Below are positions 41,858-49,336 of a stretch of 64,000 nt of DNA, piece after piece. This stretch comes from PALSA-505 sp963699015 (GTDB lineage: Bacteria; Actinomycetota; Actinomycetes; Streptosporangiales; Streptosporangiaceae). The stretch lies in NCBI GenBank assembly GCA_963699015.1, contig CAVOSX010000001.1, positions 372,001 to 436,000 of the forward strand. The letters run 5' to 3'. Every line of letters starts with the position of its first letter. The stretch's first letter is position 1. The position numbers were made by a program, and so were the translations under genes. Below the pieces are notes generated by a model that searched no databases, was not told the origin of the DNA, and saw nothing but the letters and a program-made list of their open reading frames with translations.

Positions 41858-42199
41858 ATGCCCGATAGTGACGCGCCGGTCCAGGACACCCTGGCCGTGA
41901 TGACCGCCGCATCCCTGGAGAACAGCGACCTGCCGCCGCGCGAATTCATGATCGTCAGGCTGGCCGCTCTCGTCGCGGTGGACGCGTCCGCCGCGTCCTA
42001 CGCGCTCAACGTGGGAGCGGCGACCGACGCAGGTCTCAGCCTCGACGACGTCCAGGATGTGCTGGTGGCGGTGGCGCCCCTCGTCGGCACGAGCCGCGTG
42101 GTCACGGCCGCGACGAACATCGCCGAGGGGCTGGGCCTGGTGATCGCCCTGGCCGAGGCCGAGCTTGAAGCCGAGCTGGACGCCGAAGACGACGCCTGA
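41858..42199 (+). CDS. Carboxymuconolactone decarboxylase-fold protein lacking the CxxH site
   Basis: 113 aa, all-helical CMD/AhpD-like fold: NSDLPPREFMIVRLAALVAVDASAASYALNVGAA…LSLDDVQDVLVAVAPLVGTSRVVTAATNIAEGLGLVIALAE, with an acidic tail. The peroxidase-type CxxH of AhpD is absent (DASAAS in its place), as in a common actinobacterial subgroup of unknown role. ATG 41858 has GAGAGGAG upstream. The 210-bp region before it shows no gene. Confidence 0.8.
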   Translation: MPDSDAPVQDTLAVMTAASLENSDLPPREFMIVRLAALVAVDASAASYALNVGAATDAGLSLDDVQDVLVAVAPLVGTSRVVTAATNIAEGLGLVIALAEAELEAELDAEDDA

Positions 42200-42208
42200 G
42201 CCTGCGAT

Positions 42209-42238
42209 CAGCCCCTGCGCCGGCGCCGGCTCGGGCTG
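42209..42238. terminator. Hairpin between convergent genes
   Basis: CAGCCC…GGGCTG arms enclose an inner GCCGGCGCCGGC palindrome in the 39-bp gap between the CMD-like gene and the convergent nitroreductase gene; likely a bidirectional terminator. Confidence 0.45.
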
Positions 42239-42697
42239 CTAGCCGGCGCCTCTCGCCGTCGGCCGGTCCAGGGGAGTCAACATGAACACCGGAATCCGCC
42301 GCCTGGTCCTGGCCTGGTGCTCGCCGAGAGCAGGAGCCTGCGCGACCAGCTTCGGCCATAGCGCGGCGCGGGCGGTGTCGTCCAGCTCCTCCGCCAGGAC
42401 CGGGAACGTCCGGGCACCCGCCTCGACCGTGATCGCGGGGTTGGCCCTGAGGTTGTGGCACCAGCCCGGGTCGGCCGGCGAGCCTCCGTTCGAGGCGACG
42501 ATCACGTAGCGGCCGCCTGGCTGGGCGGAGCAGGCTAGCGGCGTGACGCGCTCGATCCCGGACCTGGCCCCGATGTGGTGGATGAGGATCATCGGCGTGC
42601 CCGCCCACGGCCCGCCGACGCGGCCGCCGTTCTCCCGGAACTCCTCGATGATCGTGGTGTTGTAGTCGCTGACCCCGCCCGGAGCCGAGTTCGCCAT
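42239..42697 (-). CDS. Deazaflavin (F420)-dependent nitroreductase family protein (DDN-like)
   Basis: 152 aa split-barrel protein: YNTTIIEEFRENGGRVGGPWAGTPMILIHHIGARSG, TPLACSAQPGGRYVIVASNGGSPADPGWCHNLRANPAITVEAG. These are signatures of the DDN/FDOR-A family, which uses F420H2 to reduce quinones or nitro compounds. It starts 17 bp after the SDR stop on the same strand, so the two are probably one operon. Substrate unknown. Confidence 0.9.
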   Translation of the reverse strand: MANSAPGGVSDYNTTIIEEFRENGGRVGGPWAGTPMILIHHIGARSGIERVTPLACSAQPGGRYVIVASNGGSPADPGWCHNLRANPAITVEAGARTFPVLAEELDDTARAALWPKLVAQAPALGEHQARTRRRIPVFMLTPLDRPTARGAG

Positions 42698-42714
42698 GGC
42701 CTGCGTCCCGGTGC

Positions 42715-43440
42715 CTATGCCCCGGCAGGCTCTGCCGCGACGAACGCCGCAAGCTCGCGCTCGAGCGTCTTCGCCGCGCCGTTGCGCCAGCTGTCCGCCA
42801 TGGCTTTGGAGTAGGGATCGGGGAAGATGTCTTCCTCCCCGTTCTCGACTCCGTCGAAGATGGCCGCGGCGACCGACTCCGCCGAGGACTTCGGTATGTC
42901 GAACCCCCGGGTCATATCGGTGTCCACGGGTCCGGTCAGGACGGCGTGAACCCGCACGCCCCGCCCCGCCCACAGGGCGCGCAGCGACTGCGTGAGGGAG
43001 AACGCGGCCGCCTTCGAGAGCGCGTAAGCCGGGGTGAGGGGCAGCGGGGCGAGGGCATTCAGCGACAGATTGTTGACGATGGCCCCGCGGGACCGCGCCA
43101 GCGACGGGAGGAAGGCCTGGGTCACGCCGTACATGCCGAAGAGGTTGACGGCCAGGTGCCGCTCCAGCGCGCCGCGATCGGTCAGGTCATCGGAAAGCCA
43201 GATGCCGGCGTTGTTGATCAGGAAATCGAGGGATTCGACCTGGCCGGCGGCGGCCTGAATCTGCGCCGCGCTGGTCACGTCCAGGGTCAGCGGCAGGACG
43301 CGAGGGTCCGGGTGGGACAACGGCTGGCGGGTGCCGGCGTAGATCCGCCCGGCTCCCCGGCTGAGGGCTTCGGCGACCAGCGCCCGCCCGATGCCGCGAT
43401 TGGCCCCGGTCACCACGATCGTCTTGTCGGCGATTGTCAT
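42715..43440 (-). CDS. Short-chain dehydrogenase/reductase
   Basis: 241 aa classical SDR: cofactor motif TGANRGIGRAL (TGxxxGIG) near residue 11, LDFLINNAGIW, catalytic Ser in NNLSLNALAPL, and YALSKAAAF with the YxxxK pair. The C-terminal part reads VHAVLTGPVDTDM. It acts on an unknown alcohol/ketone with NAD(P). GGAG lies about eight nt before ATG 43440. It is followed by the DDN-like gene. Confidence 0.92.
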   Translation of the reverse strand: MTIADKTIVVTGANRGIGRALVAEALSRGAGRIYAGTRQPLSHPDPRVLPLTLDVTSAAQIQAAAGQVESLDFLINNAGIWLSDDLTDRGALERHLAVNLFGMYGVTQAFLPSLARSRGAIVNNLSLNALAPLPLTPAYALSKAAAFSLTQSLRALWAGRGVRVHAVLTGPVDTDMTRGFDIPKSSAESVAAAIFDGVENGEEDIFPDPYSKAMADSWRNGAAKTLERELAAFVAAEPAGA

Positions 43441-43589
43441 GTCTGCTGCTCCAGTTCTGCCTTGTTCTTGCGGGTCCGCGCCGCTCGCTTCGCGCTCTGC
43501 TGATATAGACCGGCCGGACTGGCCGGAATCGCCCCGGCCGCCCGTGCGATTTCCGCGGCGGCCCGGCCGTCAGCTTGCGCCGCTGCTCA

Positions 43590-43775
43590 GCGGGGGAGTA
43601 TTCCTGCGGCAGGCCGAACGGCCCGAATAGGCCCGGCTGGCGGAAGGTGATGATCCTCGCGATCCCGGTGCCGGTGAGCGTCGGCAGCGGCACCGCGTGC
43701 GCGCGGTAGGTCCCGTCGCGTTCGCGCACGTAAGACGCGAACGCCGGCTGCCCCGGATCAGGCAGCGGCGTGCTG
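43590..43775 (-). pseudogene. Remnant of an ECF sigma factor: C-terminal SnoaL-like end only
   Basis: One minus-strand frame reads DPGQPAFASYVRERDGTYRAHA…ARIITFRQPGLFGPFGLPQEYSPAEQ. This closely resembles the end of the SnoaL-like tail of TIGR02960-type ECF sigma factors (…ITxFxDPxLFxLFGLP). The sigma-2 and sigma-4 regions are absent: upstream sequence is occupied by the alpha/beta hydrolase, whose last codons overlap this frame. I read it as a gene fragment left by deletion or by insertion of the hydrolase. It could also be an untranslated relic in the hydrolase 3' region. Confidence 0.7.
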
Positions 43776-44591
43776 CTTGAGGAAGGGGATGACCAGCGCG
43801 GCTACCTCGTCCGGCGACTGCGCGTGCGGGTAGTGCCCGGCGCCGTCCACCGTCGCGACCTTGGCAAGCCCGGCCGGCATGGCCGTGACGATCGCGTCGC
43901 CCTCGGATCTGGGGGCGGCGAAGTCGGGGTCCAGCGTGCCCATGATGACCAGGGCCGGGCACCTGATATTGGGCAGCTGCGCCCCGGCGTCGGCGGGCGT
44001 GGACTTGCCCGTCTTCATGAACTCCGCCATCCGGCCGGGTTCGCGCAACTTGGCCCGCAGCGCGGCCATGTAGGCGTCGTAGTCGGCGGGCTTGGCGGGG
44101 TAGGCCACGTCGAGGTAGCGCATCCACATGCTCAGGCTGCGCAGCAGCTGCGTGCCGGCCAGCAGGAGAATGCCGCGGCGGTAGCGCCTGATTCGCAGCA
44201 GCCCGCCGATGTCCAGCTTCTGTGTCCTGGTGAACGGGTTGATCTCGACGATGCCGCTAACCTGTTCCGGCTGGTTTGCCGCGGCGATGGTGGCCGCTCC
44301 GCCCGATATGGAGTGCCCGACAACGACCGCTGGCGCGCCCAGCTGGCGGATCAGCGCGAGCAGGTCGCCGGCGACGTCGGTGCGCGTGATAGACGGCCAG
44401 CCCATGCTGGAGTCGCCGTGCCCGCGCAGGTCCGCGTTGGCCACCCGGTAGCCGCCCTGGGCCAGCTTGGGAGCCAGGAACCGGTAGGCCTGCCGGCGGT
44501 CGCCGATGCCGTGTGACAACACCACGAGCGGGCCGCTGCCTGCCACGTCGTAGGCGATCCTGCCGCCATCGACAGTCACGAACTCAGTCAT
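43758..44591 (-). CDS. Alpha/beta hydrolase
   Basis: 277 aa from ATG 44591 (GGAGG seven nt upstream; ATG 44597 overlaps that site). Seen are VVLSHGIGDRRQAYR, ADLRGHGDSS, nucleophile Ser in VVGHSISGGAATI, acid Asp in IMGTLDPDF and His in VDGAGHYPHAQSPDEV, so the triad is complete. It resembles esterase/lactonase-type hydrolases; substrate unknown. Its 3' end overlaps a sigma-factor remnant, and it diverges from a truncated TetR gene that may once have controlled it. Confidence 0.88.
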   Translation of the reverse strand: MTEFVTVDGGRIAYDVAGSGPLVVLSHGIGDRRQAYRFLAPKLAQGGYRVANADLRGHGDSSMGWPSITRTDVAGDLLALIRQLGAPAVVVGHSISGGAATIAAANQPEQVSGIVEINPFTRTQKLDIGGLLRIRRYRRGILLLAGTQLLRSLSMWMRYLDVAYPAKPADYDAYMAALRAKLREPGRMAEFMKTGKSTPADAGAQLPNIRCPALVIMGTLDPDFAAPRSEGDAIVTAMPAGLAKVATVDGAGHYPHAQSPDEVAALVIPFLKQHAAA

Positions 44592-44703
44592 GCCCATCCT
44601 CCGTAGCTATGTCAGGGCCGCCGGCGGCGGCCGGTGTCGGGTGGCCGGTGTCGCGTGGCTGCGGCCTGGTTAGCCGTCCAGGGAGGCAAAGGAGTTTCCT
44701 TGA

Positions 44704-45042
44704 TTGTGCATCCGCCGGGGAGCCGCAGGCCAGGAGGACGGACCGGCCGCCATGACCAGCATGATCGCCGCAGCCGTGCAGGACCGCGCGGCCCGCCAGG
44801 TCCTGCACGGCTTCCTCAGCACCCGCACGGCCACGATGACCACGCTCATCGACCGCGCGGTGCGGCGCGGCGAACTGGCCGCCGGCATCGATGCCGCCGG
44901 CGTGCTCCAGACCATTACCGCCGTGATCTACTACCGGCTGTTCATCGCGGGCGACGAGCCCAGCCCGGAACTCGCCGACCGGGCCGACGGCACCGCCGCC
45001 GCCGCGTGCGCGGGCGTGTTCGCTGCCCCCGCACCTTCGTAG
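44704..45042 (+). pseudogene. Truncated TetR-family gene: C-terminal domain only
   Basis: The frame encodes a TetR C-terminal ligand/dimer domain (RQVLHGFLSTRTATMTTLIDRAVRRGELAAGIDAAGVLQTITAVIYYRLFIAGDEPS…). The 47-residue DNA-binding HTH is missing: only 112 bp separate this frame from the divergent hydrolase, too little to hold it, and no frame there matches an HTH. Possible starts are GTG 44704 or ATG 44752. It is most likely a degraded regulator whose N-terminus was lost, perhaps in the event that left the sigma remnant on the other side of the hydrolase. Confidence 0.65.
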
Positions 45043-45058
45043 CCGTGCGCGGCCGGGC

Positions 45059-45811
45059 TCAGGCCGGAAGTCCCGGCTGCTGCAAGATCAGCACGACCGC
45101 GAGGATCAGCAGCACGGTACCGATCGCGATGAGGGCGTAGCGCACGCTGTGCATCTGGAACGAGCTGCCGATGCCGATCAGGAACAGCACCGCGGCCAGG
45201 AACACCGTGATCCGGACATATTCGTCGCCGACGCTGCCCGCGTGGTTGCCCTCATCGAATTTCGCGGTGGCCCGGGCGTCGAACGCGTTCGCCTGGGCCT
45301 GGGCCGGCTGCTTGTACTGCGGCATGTAGGTGGGGCCGGGCGGGGCATGCGGGTTGTGCACCGGGTCGGTCGCTATCCACGCGTTGAAGGCAACCCGGAA
45401 CGGCGGCCGGAACCGGCGCTCGGCGATCTCCTCTTTCCTGGGCTTGTTCAGGGTGAACGCGGTGAACCACGCGTTGAACGTCGAGGCGTCGAAATTGCGC
45501 AGCGAGATGGCCTCGAGATCGGCCCGGGTAGCGAGGTTGCGCAGCGTCGAAGACTGGGCGATCTCGATGCGCGATGCGGTCCCCCATCTCGACGCCGAGT
45601 AGCCTGCCCAGGCGGCCGTGATCGTCACGAGCGCCAGCAGCGCCGCCTCGCAGATCTGCACGACCCGGGAATGACGGCCGGAGGACTGGCCGTGCCCTCC
45701 GGCCTGCTCAGCCTGCTCGGCCTGCTCGGCCTGCTCGGCCTGCTCGTGCGCGGCCTCGCCGTGCTCGTGCAGCTTCTTGCCGGCCTCGATCGGGTTCAGT
45801 CCCTCGGGCAT
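45059..45811 (-). CDS. Hypothetical membrane protein with EQA repeats
   Basis: 250 aa from ATG 45811 (GGGGAGA upstream). An N-terminal hydrophilic helix contains four consecutive EQA triplets encoded by an exact 9-bp tandem repeat (about 45712-45750). Three membrane segments follow: VVQICEAALLALVTITAAWAGYSA (about 63-86), VRITVFLAAVLFLIGIGSSF and YALIAIGTVLLILAVVLIL at the C-terminus. The region between helices 1 and 2 (SRIEIAQSSTLRNLATRADLEAISLRNFDASTFNAWFTAF…) resembles a DUF4337-like extracytoplasmic loop. Function unknown. Confidence 0.7.
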   Translation of the reverse strand: MPEGLNPIEAGKKLHEHGEAAHEQAEQAEQAEQAEQAGGHGQSSGRHSRVVQICEAALLALVTITAAWAGYSASRWGTASRIEIAQSSTLRNLATRADLEAISLRNFDASTFNAWFTAFTLNKPRKEEIAERRFRPPFRVAFNAWIATDPVHNPHAPPGPTYMPQYKQPAQAQANAFDARATAKFDEGNHAGSVGDEYVRITVFLAAVLFLIGIGSSFQMHSVRYALIAIGTVLLILAVVLILQQPGLPA

Positions 45812-45889
45812 CGGCGTCTCCCCGCGTCTCCTGGCATGCGCTATGAGCATATCGGGGGAGCTGCCGGCCCCCTGGCCCGCTCAGCGCCG

Positions 45890-46450
45890 CTACCAGGTCC
45901 ACTCGTCGAAGACCGCGCTGATGTCAGGCTGCTCGACCGAGCCGACTACGCCGAACCGCCGGGCGAAGTGCACCATCGCCGACGCGGTGTGCCTGGCGGA
46001 CGCGTTCACGCTCGCGCAGACGACCTTCCCGATCAGTATGGTGTGATCACCCGCGGGCACGGTCGCGTGCCTGACGCATTCCAGCGAGGCGACTGCATCG
46101 GTCAGGATCGGCGAACCGGTATGCCCTGGCTGGAAGTTGGCGTCCCTGAATTTGTCCGAGCCCCTGCTCGCAAAGCGCAGAGCGAGCTGCTCATGCCGGG
46201 TACCGAGAAGATTCACCGCGAACGACCCGGCGCGGACGAACGTTTCGTGGCACTTCGCCGCCGCCGCGAGGCACACCAGGATAAGCGGCGGCTCCAGCGA
46301 CAGCGACGAGAAGGCACTCGCGGTGAAACCCCACCGCAGCCCCTCGGCGTCGACGGTCGTGGTAATGGTCACGCCGCTCGGCCACATCGACATCGCGGCA
46401 CGGAAGTCGTCCAGGTTGAGTTGCGGCTCGATGCCGGACATCACGTTCAC
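45890..46450 (-). CDS. Flavin reductase family protein
   Basis: 186 aa FMN-binding split barrel: DDFRAAMSMWPSGVTITTTVDAEGLRWGFTASAFSSLSLEPPLILVCLA, FAVNLLGTRHEQLALRFA, then GDHTILIGKVVCASV. These match HpaC/NADH:FMN reductase small components that feed reduced flavin to a two-component monooxygenase. No large oxygenase subunit is seen adjacent. GTG 46450 or ATG 46441 is the start. It lies 55 bp downstream of the SDR on the same strand, at the edge of the catabolic island. Confidence 0.9.
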   Translation of the reverse strand: MNVMSGIEPQLNLDDFRAAMSMWPSGVTITTTVDAEGLRWGFTASAFSSLSLEPPLILVCLAAAAKCHETFVRAGSFAVNLLGTRHEQLALRFASRGSDKFRDANFQPGHTGSPILTDAVASLECVRHATVPAGDHTILIGKVVCASVNASARHTASAMVHFARRFGVVGSVEQPDISAVFDEWTW

Positions 46451-46505
46451 GGTGGCTCACCGCCGTCTGCGCGGGTGCCGGCCGAACGGCGGATCGGTCA
46501 CGATG

Positions 46506-47303
46506 TCACCTGTCCATCAGGCCCTTGCGCTGCCCGCCATCGACCGGGACGTGCGCGCCGCTGATGTAGCTTCCGCGCGGCGAGGAGAGGAAGACCGCCA
46601 GGCTCGCGACTTCCTCCGGTTCGCAGATCCGGCCGAGCGGCAGGCTGCTGAGCGTCAGGTCATGGGCGTGCTGCTGGCTGATGTTCTTGTCACGGGCGAG
46701 CGCCTTCTCCAGGCCGTCCCAGCGATCGGTGTTGACCGGGCCGGGATTGACGGTGTTCACCCTGATGCCGTGCGACCCGTATTGTTCCGCGAGCGAAGAC
46801 GCGAAGTTGATGTCCGCCGCGTTGGCCACGCCCGCGGTCATCTCCCAGTAACTCGGCTTGAGCCCGTCGTTGCCGACGACCAGGACGATGCTGCCGGATC
46901 CGCGCTCCCGCATGTGCGGGATCACGGCCCGGCACGCCCAGACGTAGCCCAGGAACTTCAGCGACATGCTGCCGGTCCATTCGTCCTCGGTGAGGTTCTC
47001 GAGCAGGCCGCCGGGGGAGCTTCCGGCGCAGGTGATCAGGATGTCGATCCGGCCGAGTTGCTCGATGGCAGCACCGACGGTCCGGGTGACGTCACCCGGC
47101 TGGCTCATGTCACCGGGCAGCGCGAGGACGGTGCGGCCGGTGGCGTTCTCGATGGCCCTCGCGGTCTTCCGCAGGTCCTCTTCGGTGCGCGCGGTGATCG
47201 CGACGTCGCAGCCTTCCTCGGCCAGCAGCCGGGCGACCGAGCGCCCGATGCCCTTGCTCGCGCCGGTCACGAACGCCGTACTTCCCTGCAGGCCGAGGTC
47301 CAC
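46506..47303 (-). CDS. Short-chain dehydrogenase with a variant active site
   Basis: 265 aa SDR: TGASKGIGRSVARLL cofactor motif, LPGDMS, ILITCAGSSPGG (CAG for NAG). At the active site the text is LKPSYWEMTAGVANAADINFA: Tyr is present but the Lys of YxxxK is replaced by Thr. Such Lys-less relatives are known in ring-modifying and acyl-degradation clusters. GTG 47303 has AAGGGGGT upstream. Its promoter carries a perfect TTGACA -35 (47357-47362) and a TGATATATCA palindrome downstream of it, so it is probably repressed by the GntR protein. Confidence 0.88.
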   Translation of the reverse strand: MDLGLQGSTAFVTGASKGIGRSVARLLAEEGCDVAITARTEEDLRKTARAIENATGRTVLALPGDMSQPGDVTRTVGAAIEQLGRIDILITCAGSSPGGLLENLTEDEWTGSMSLKFLGYVWACRAVIPHMRERGSGSIVLVVGNDGLKPSYWEMTAGVANAADINFASSLAEQYGSHGIRVNTVNPGPVNTDRWDGLEKALARDKNISQQHAHDLTLSSLPLGRICEPEEVASLAVFLSSPRGSYISGAHVPVDGGQRKGLMDR

Positions 47304-47322
47304 GGCACCCCCTTAGAGGAAT

Positions 47323-47332
47323 TGATATATCA
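47323..47332. promoter_or_regulatory. GntR-type operator candidate 1 (TGATATATCA)
   Basis: Perfect 10-bp palindrome, strikingly AT-rich for this genome. It overlaps the -10/start area of the minus-strand SDR promoter, whose -35 is TTGACA at 47357-47362. Matching sites occur at 48512, 50380 and 56012. Confidence 0.65.
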
Positions 47333-47356
47333 TATTTATGGCCTGAGGGTCTGCGG

Positions 47357-47362
47357 TGTCAA
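47357..47362 (-). promoter_or_regulatory. -35 hexamer TTGACA of the SDR gene
   Basis: Exact consensus on the minus strand. About 17 bp further is the AT-rich stretch ATAAATATGAT, which can serve as -10. Confidence 0.5.
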
Positions 47363-47428
47363 CCTGGTCCTGACGCGGCGGACAAGGCAAAACTGCCCGC
47401 CGCCGTTAGCGGCGCCCGCGCCCCGCCG

Positions 47429-48427
47429 TCAGCGGAGCCCGAGCAGCTGCTCGGCATTGCCCCAGCCGATGGCGGCTCGCTGCCCCGGGGACATATCAGT
47501 GCCCTCGAAGGTGTCGACGAACACCTGGAGCCCGCCGGGGACGTGCGGGAAGTCGGAGCCGAAAACCAGCTGGCTGTCGTCGAAGGTGTCCAAGGCGCAG
47601 CGCAGCGCGGGCCGGTGAGTGGTGACCGTGTCGAACATCAGGCCCCGGATGATCTGCGACGGCTTGCGGGAGATGTGTTCGCGAGCCTCGGGGAACTGGC
47701 TGGCGTAGTTGTCGAAGCGGTGCATGAGGAACGGCGTCGAGCCGCCGAGGTGGGAGAAGATCCAGCGGATGCCGGAGAACCGGTCGAAGCTCCCCGAGTA
47801 GACCATCCGGCCGATCGCGTTGGTGGTCTCGGCCAAGAAGTCGAGCGCGAGCGACAGCGCGTAGTCGCGAATGCCCTCCGTGCAGCAGGCCGTGGTCGGG
47901 TGGACGAAGACCACGGTCCCGCGCCGCGACAGGTCCTCCCAGAACGGCGCGAAGAGGGGGTCGTCGAGGGTGCGCCGCGCGACTGTCGTGCACAGCATCA
48001 GCCCGACCGTGTGCGGAAGGCGCAGGGCCCGGTCGGTCTCGGCCAGGGCCTCGCCGATATCCGGCAGCGGCACGCTCGCGAAGACCCGCAGCCGGCCGTG
48101 GCCGGCCGCGGCCATGTCCTCGAGTTCGTCATTGCAGTCCCTGGTGACGGCCGCGCGCACGGATCCGGGCAGGGCGTATACGTTGGGCGCGGAGATCGAC
48201 AGCACCTGCAGCCGGACCCCGGCGGAGTCCATCAGCCCGAGCCGGTCCTTGATCCCGGGCAGCGGCTGCGGCACGGCCAGCGCCACGGCCCCGTCCTGGA
48301 GCACCACGATCCGGCCGTCGTCGCGGATATAGTGCGCGAAGCCGCTGCCGGGCCGGCGGCACGCATCGAGGTAGGCCTGCGGGTAGTGGTGGGTATGAAC
48401 ATCTACCAGGCCAGTATCGGCGATCAT
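47429..48427 (-). CDS. Amidohydrolase (ACMSD-like, Amidohydro_2 family)
   Basis: 332 aa metal-dependent TIM-barrel hydrolase. Metal ligands: HxH in VDVHTHHYP near residue 11, His in VVFVHPTTA, His in IFSHLGGS, and Asp in VFGSDFPHVPGG. The family includes amino-carboxymuconate-semialdehyde decarboxylase and other decarboxylases or ring-opening hydrolases, which fits a catabolic island. ATG 48427 gives normal length. It is divergent from the GntR gene; a GATATATC operator lies between. It is separated from the downstream SDR by 125 bp containing that gene's own promoter. Confidence 0.9.
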   Translation of the reverse strand: MIADTGLVDVHTHHYPQAYLDACRRPGSGFAHYIRDDGRIVVLQDGAVALAVPQPLPGIKDRLGLMDSAGVRLQVLSISAPNVYALPGSVRAAVTRDCNDELEDMAAAGHGRLRVFASVPLPDIGEALAETDRALRLPHTVGLMLCTTVARRTLDDPLFAPFWEDLSRRGTVVFVHPTTACCTEGIRDYALSLALDFLAETTNAIGRMVYSGSFDRFSGIRWIFSHLGGSTPFLMHRFDNYASQFPEAREHISRKPSQIIRGLMFDTVTTHRPALRCALDTFDDSQLVFGSDFPHVPGGLQVFVDTFEGTDMSPGQRAAIGWGNAEQLLGLR

Positions 48428-48511
48428 GATAAGCTCGCGGTGACGGCGGCCGAACGCGGGGTAGTGGTCATCCGGCTCCTCAAAGTCCTCCCGCAGGCGG
48501 CTGGTGCGGTA

Positions 48512-48521
48512 AGATATATCA
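48512..48521. promoter_or_regulatory. GntR-type operator candidate 2 (AGATATATCA)
   Basis: Nine of ten bases match TGATATATCA. The site sits in the divergent region of amidohydrolase and GntR genes, overlapping a TAAGAT -10-like box at 48510-48515, which fits autoregulation. Confidence 0.55.
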
Positions 48522-48565
48522 AATGGCAGGCGGTATTGCCAGCCACTCGGCGGAGAGGTTCGCAA

Positions 48566-49228
48566 GTGGACTACCTGAGCAAGAGCGACGTCGTCGCCCA
48601 GGGCATTCGCGAACTGATCCACTCCGGAGATCTAGCGCCCGGCGACGTGCTGCGGCAGCGTGACCTGGCGAAACGCTTCCAAGTCAGCCCGACGCCGGTC
48701 CGTGAGGCGCTTCGCAAGCTCGAGGCCGAGGGGTTCATCGCCACTGAGCTGCATCGCGGCGCGGTGGTCGTCCGCTCCGAGGACGCGCGGCTGTTCGAGA
48801 ACTTCCTGATCCGGGCGAACCTGGAGTCGCTCGCGGCCGGCCTTGCGGCGCAGAAGATCACCCCCGAGGACCTCGAGGAGATCACGCAGCTCTTCGACGA
48901 GCTGAGTCAGCTCGCTCCAGACGACCAGCGACGGACGTCGCTCAACCGGCGCTTCCACTTCCGCATCTACGAGGCGGCGCGGTCACCGACGCTGCTCTCG
49001 CTGCTCAACCTGCTGTGGTGTGCGCTGGACGGCGGCCCGCGGGTGGCGCGTCCGCAGCAGGTGTCGGACCAGCATCACCTGGCGCTGCTGCAGGCGCTGC
49101 GCCGCGAGGACAGCAACGCGGCGGCCGAATTCACCCGGCTGCACATCATGGAGGGCGCCAACCACATCGTCCTCGATGAGGCGAATGAGGCCGCCGGGGA
49201 GCCGGTCGCCGCCGCGCCAGGCGCGTAG
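48566..49228 (+). CDS. GntR-family transcriptional regulator, FCD (FadR) subfamily
   Basis: 220 aa. GTG 48566 follows GGAGAGG by seven nt. N-terminal winged HTH: VVAQGIRELIHSGDLAPGDVLRQRDLAKRFQVSPTPVREALRKLEAEGFIATELHRGAVV; C-terminal FCD ligand/metal domain: RANLESLAAGLAAQKI…NRRFHFRIYEAARSPTLLSLLNLLW…QHHLALLQALRREDSNAAAEFTRLHI with metal-type His residues. FCD regulators sense organic acids and usually repress catabolic genes. Its position and the recurrent palindromes make it the likely regulator of the 46-64 kb island. Confidence 0.92.
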   Translation: MDYLSKSDVVAQGIRELIHSGDLAPGDVLRQRDLAKRFQVSPTPVREALRKLEAEGFIATELHRGAVVVRSEDARLFENFLIRANLESLAAGLAAQKITPEDLEEITQLFDELSQLAPDDQRRTSLNRRFHFRIYEAARSPTLLSLLNLLWCALDGGPRVARPQQVSDQHHLALLQALRREDSNAAAEFTRLHIMEGANHIVLDEANEAAGEPVAAAPGA

Positions 49229-49283
49229 CCGCTGCGCCCCCAGACACGCTTCGCCAGGCGCGTCACTGCTGTGCCCAGGCCGG

Positions 49284-49315
49284 CTGCGCCCCTGGCCACT
49301 GTGCCCAGGGCGCAG
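49284..49315. terminator. Hairpin between GntR and aldo-keto reductase genes
   Basis: CTGCGCCC (49284-49291) pairs with GGGCGCAG (49308-49315) across a 16-nt loop in the 108-bp convergent gap; TGTGCCCAGG also occurs twice as a direct repeat here. Confidence 0.4.
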
Positions 49316-49336
49316 GCACGGGCGGGCCAGGCAGGT

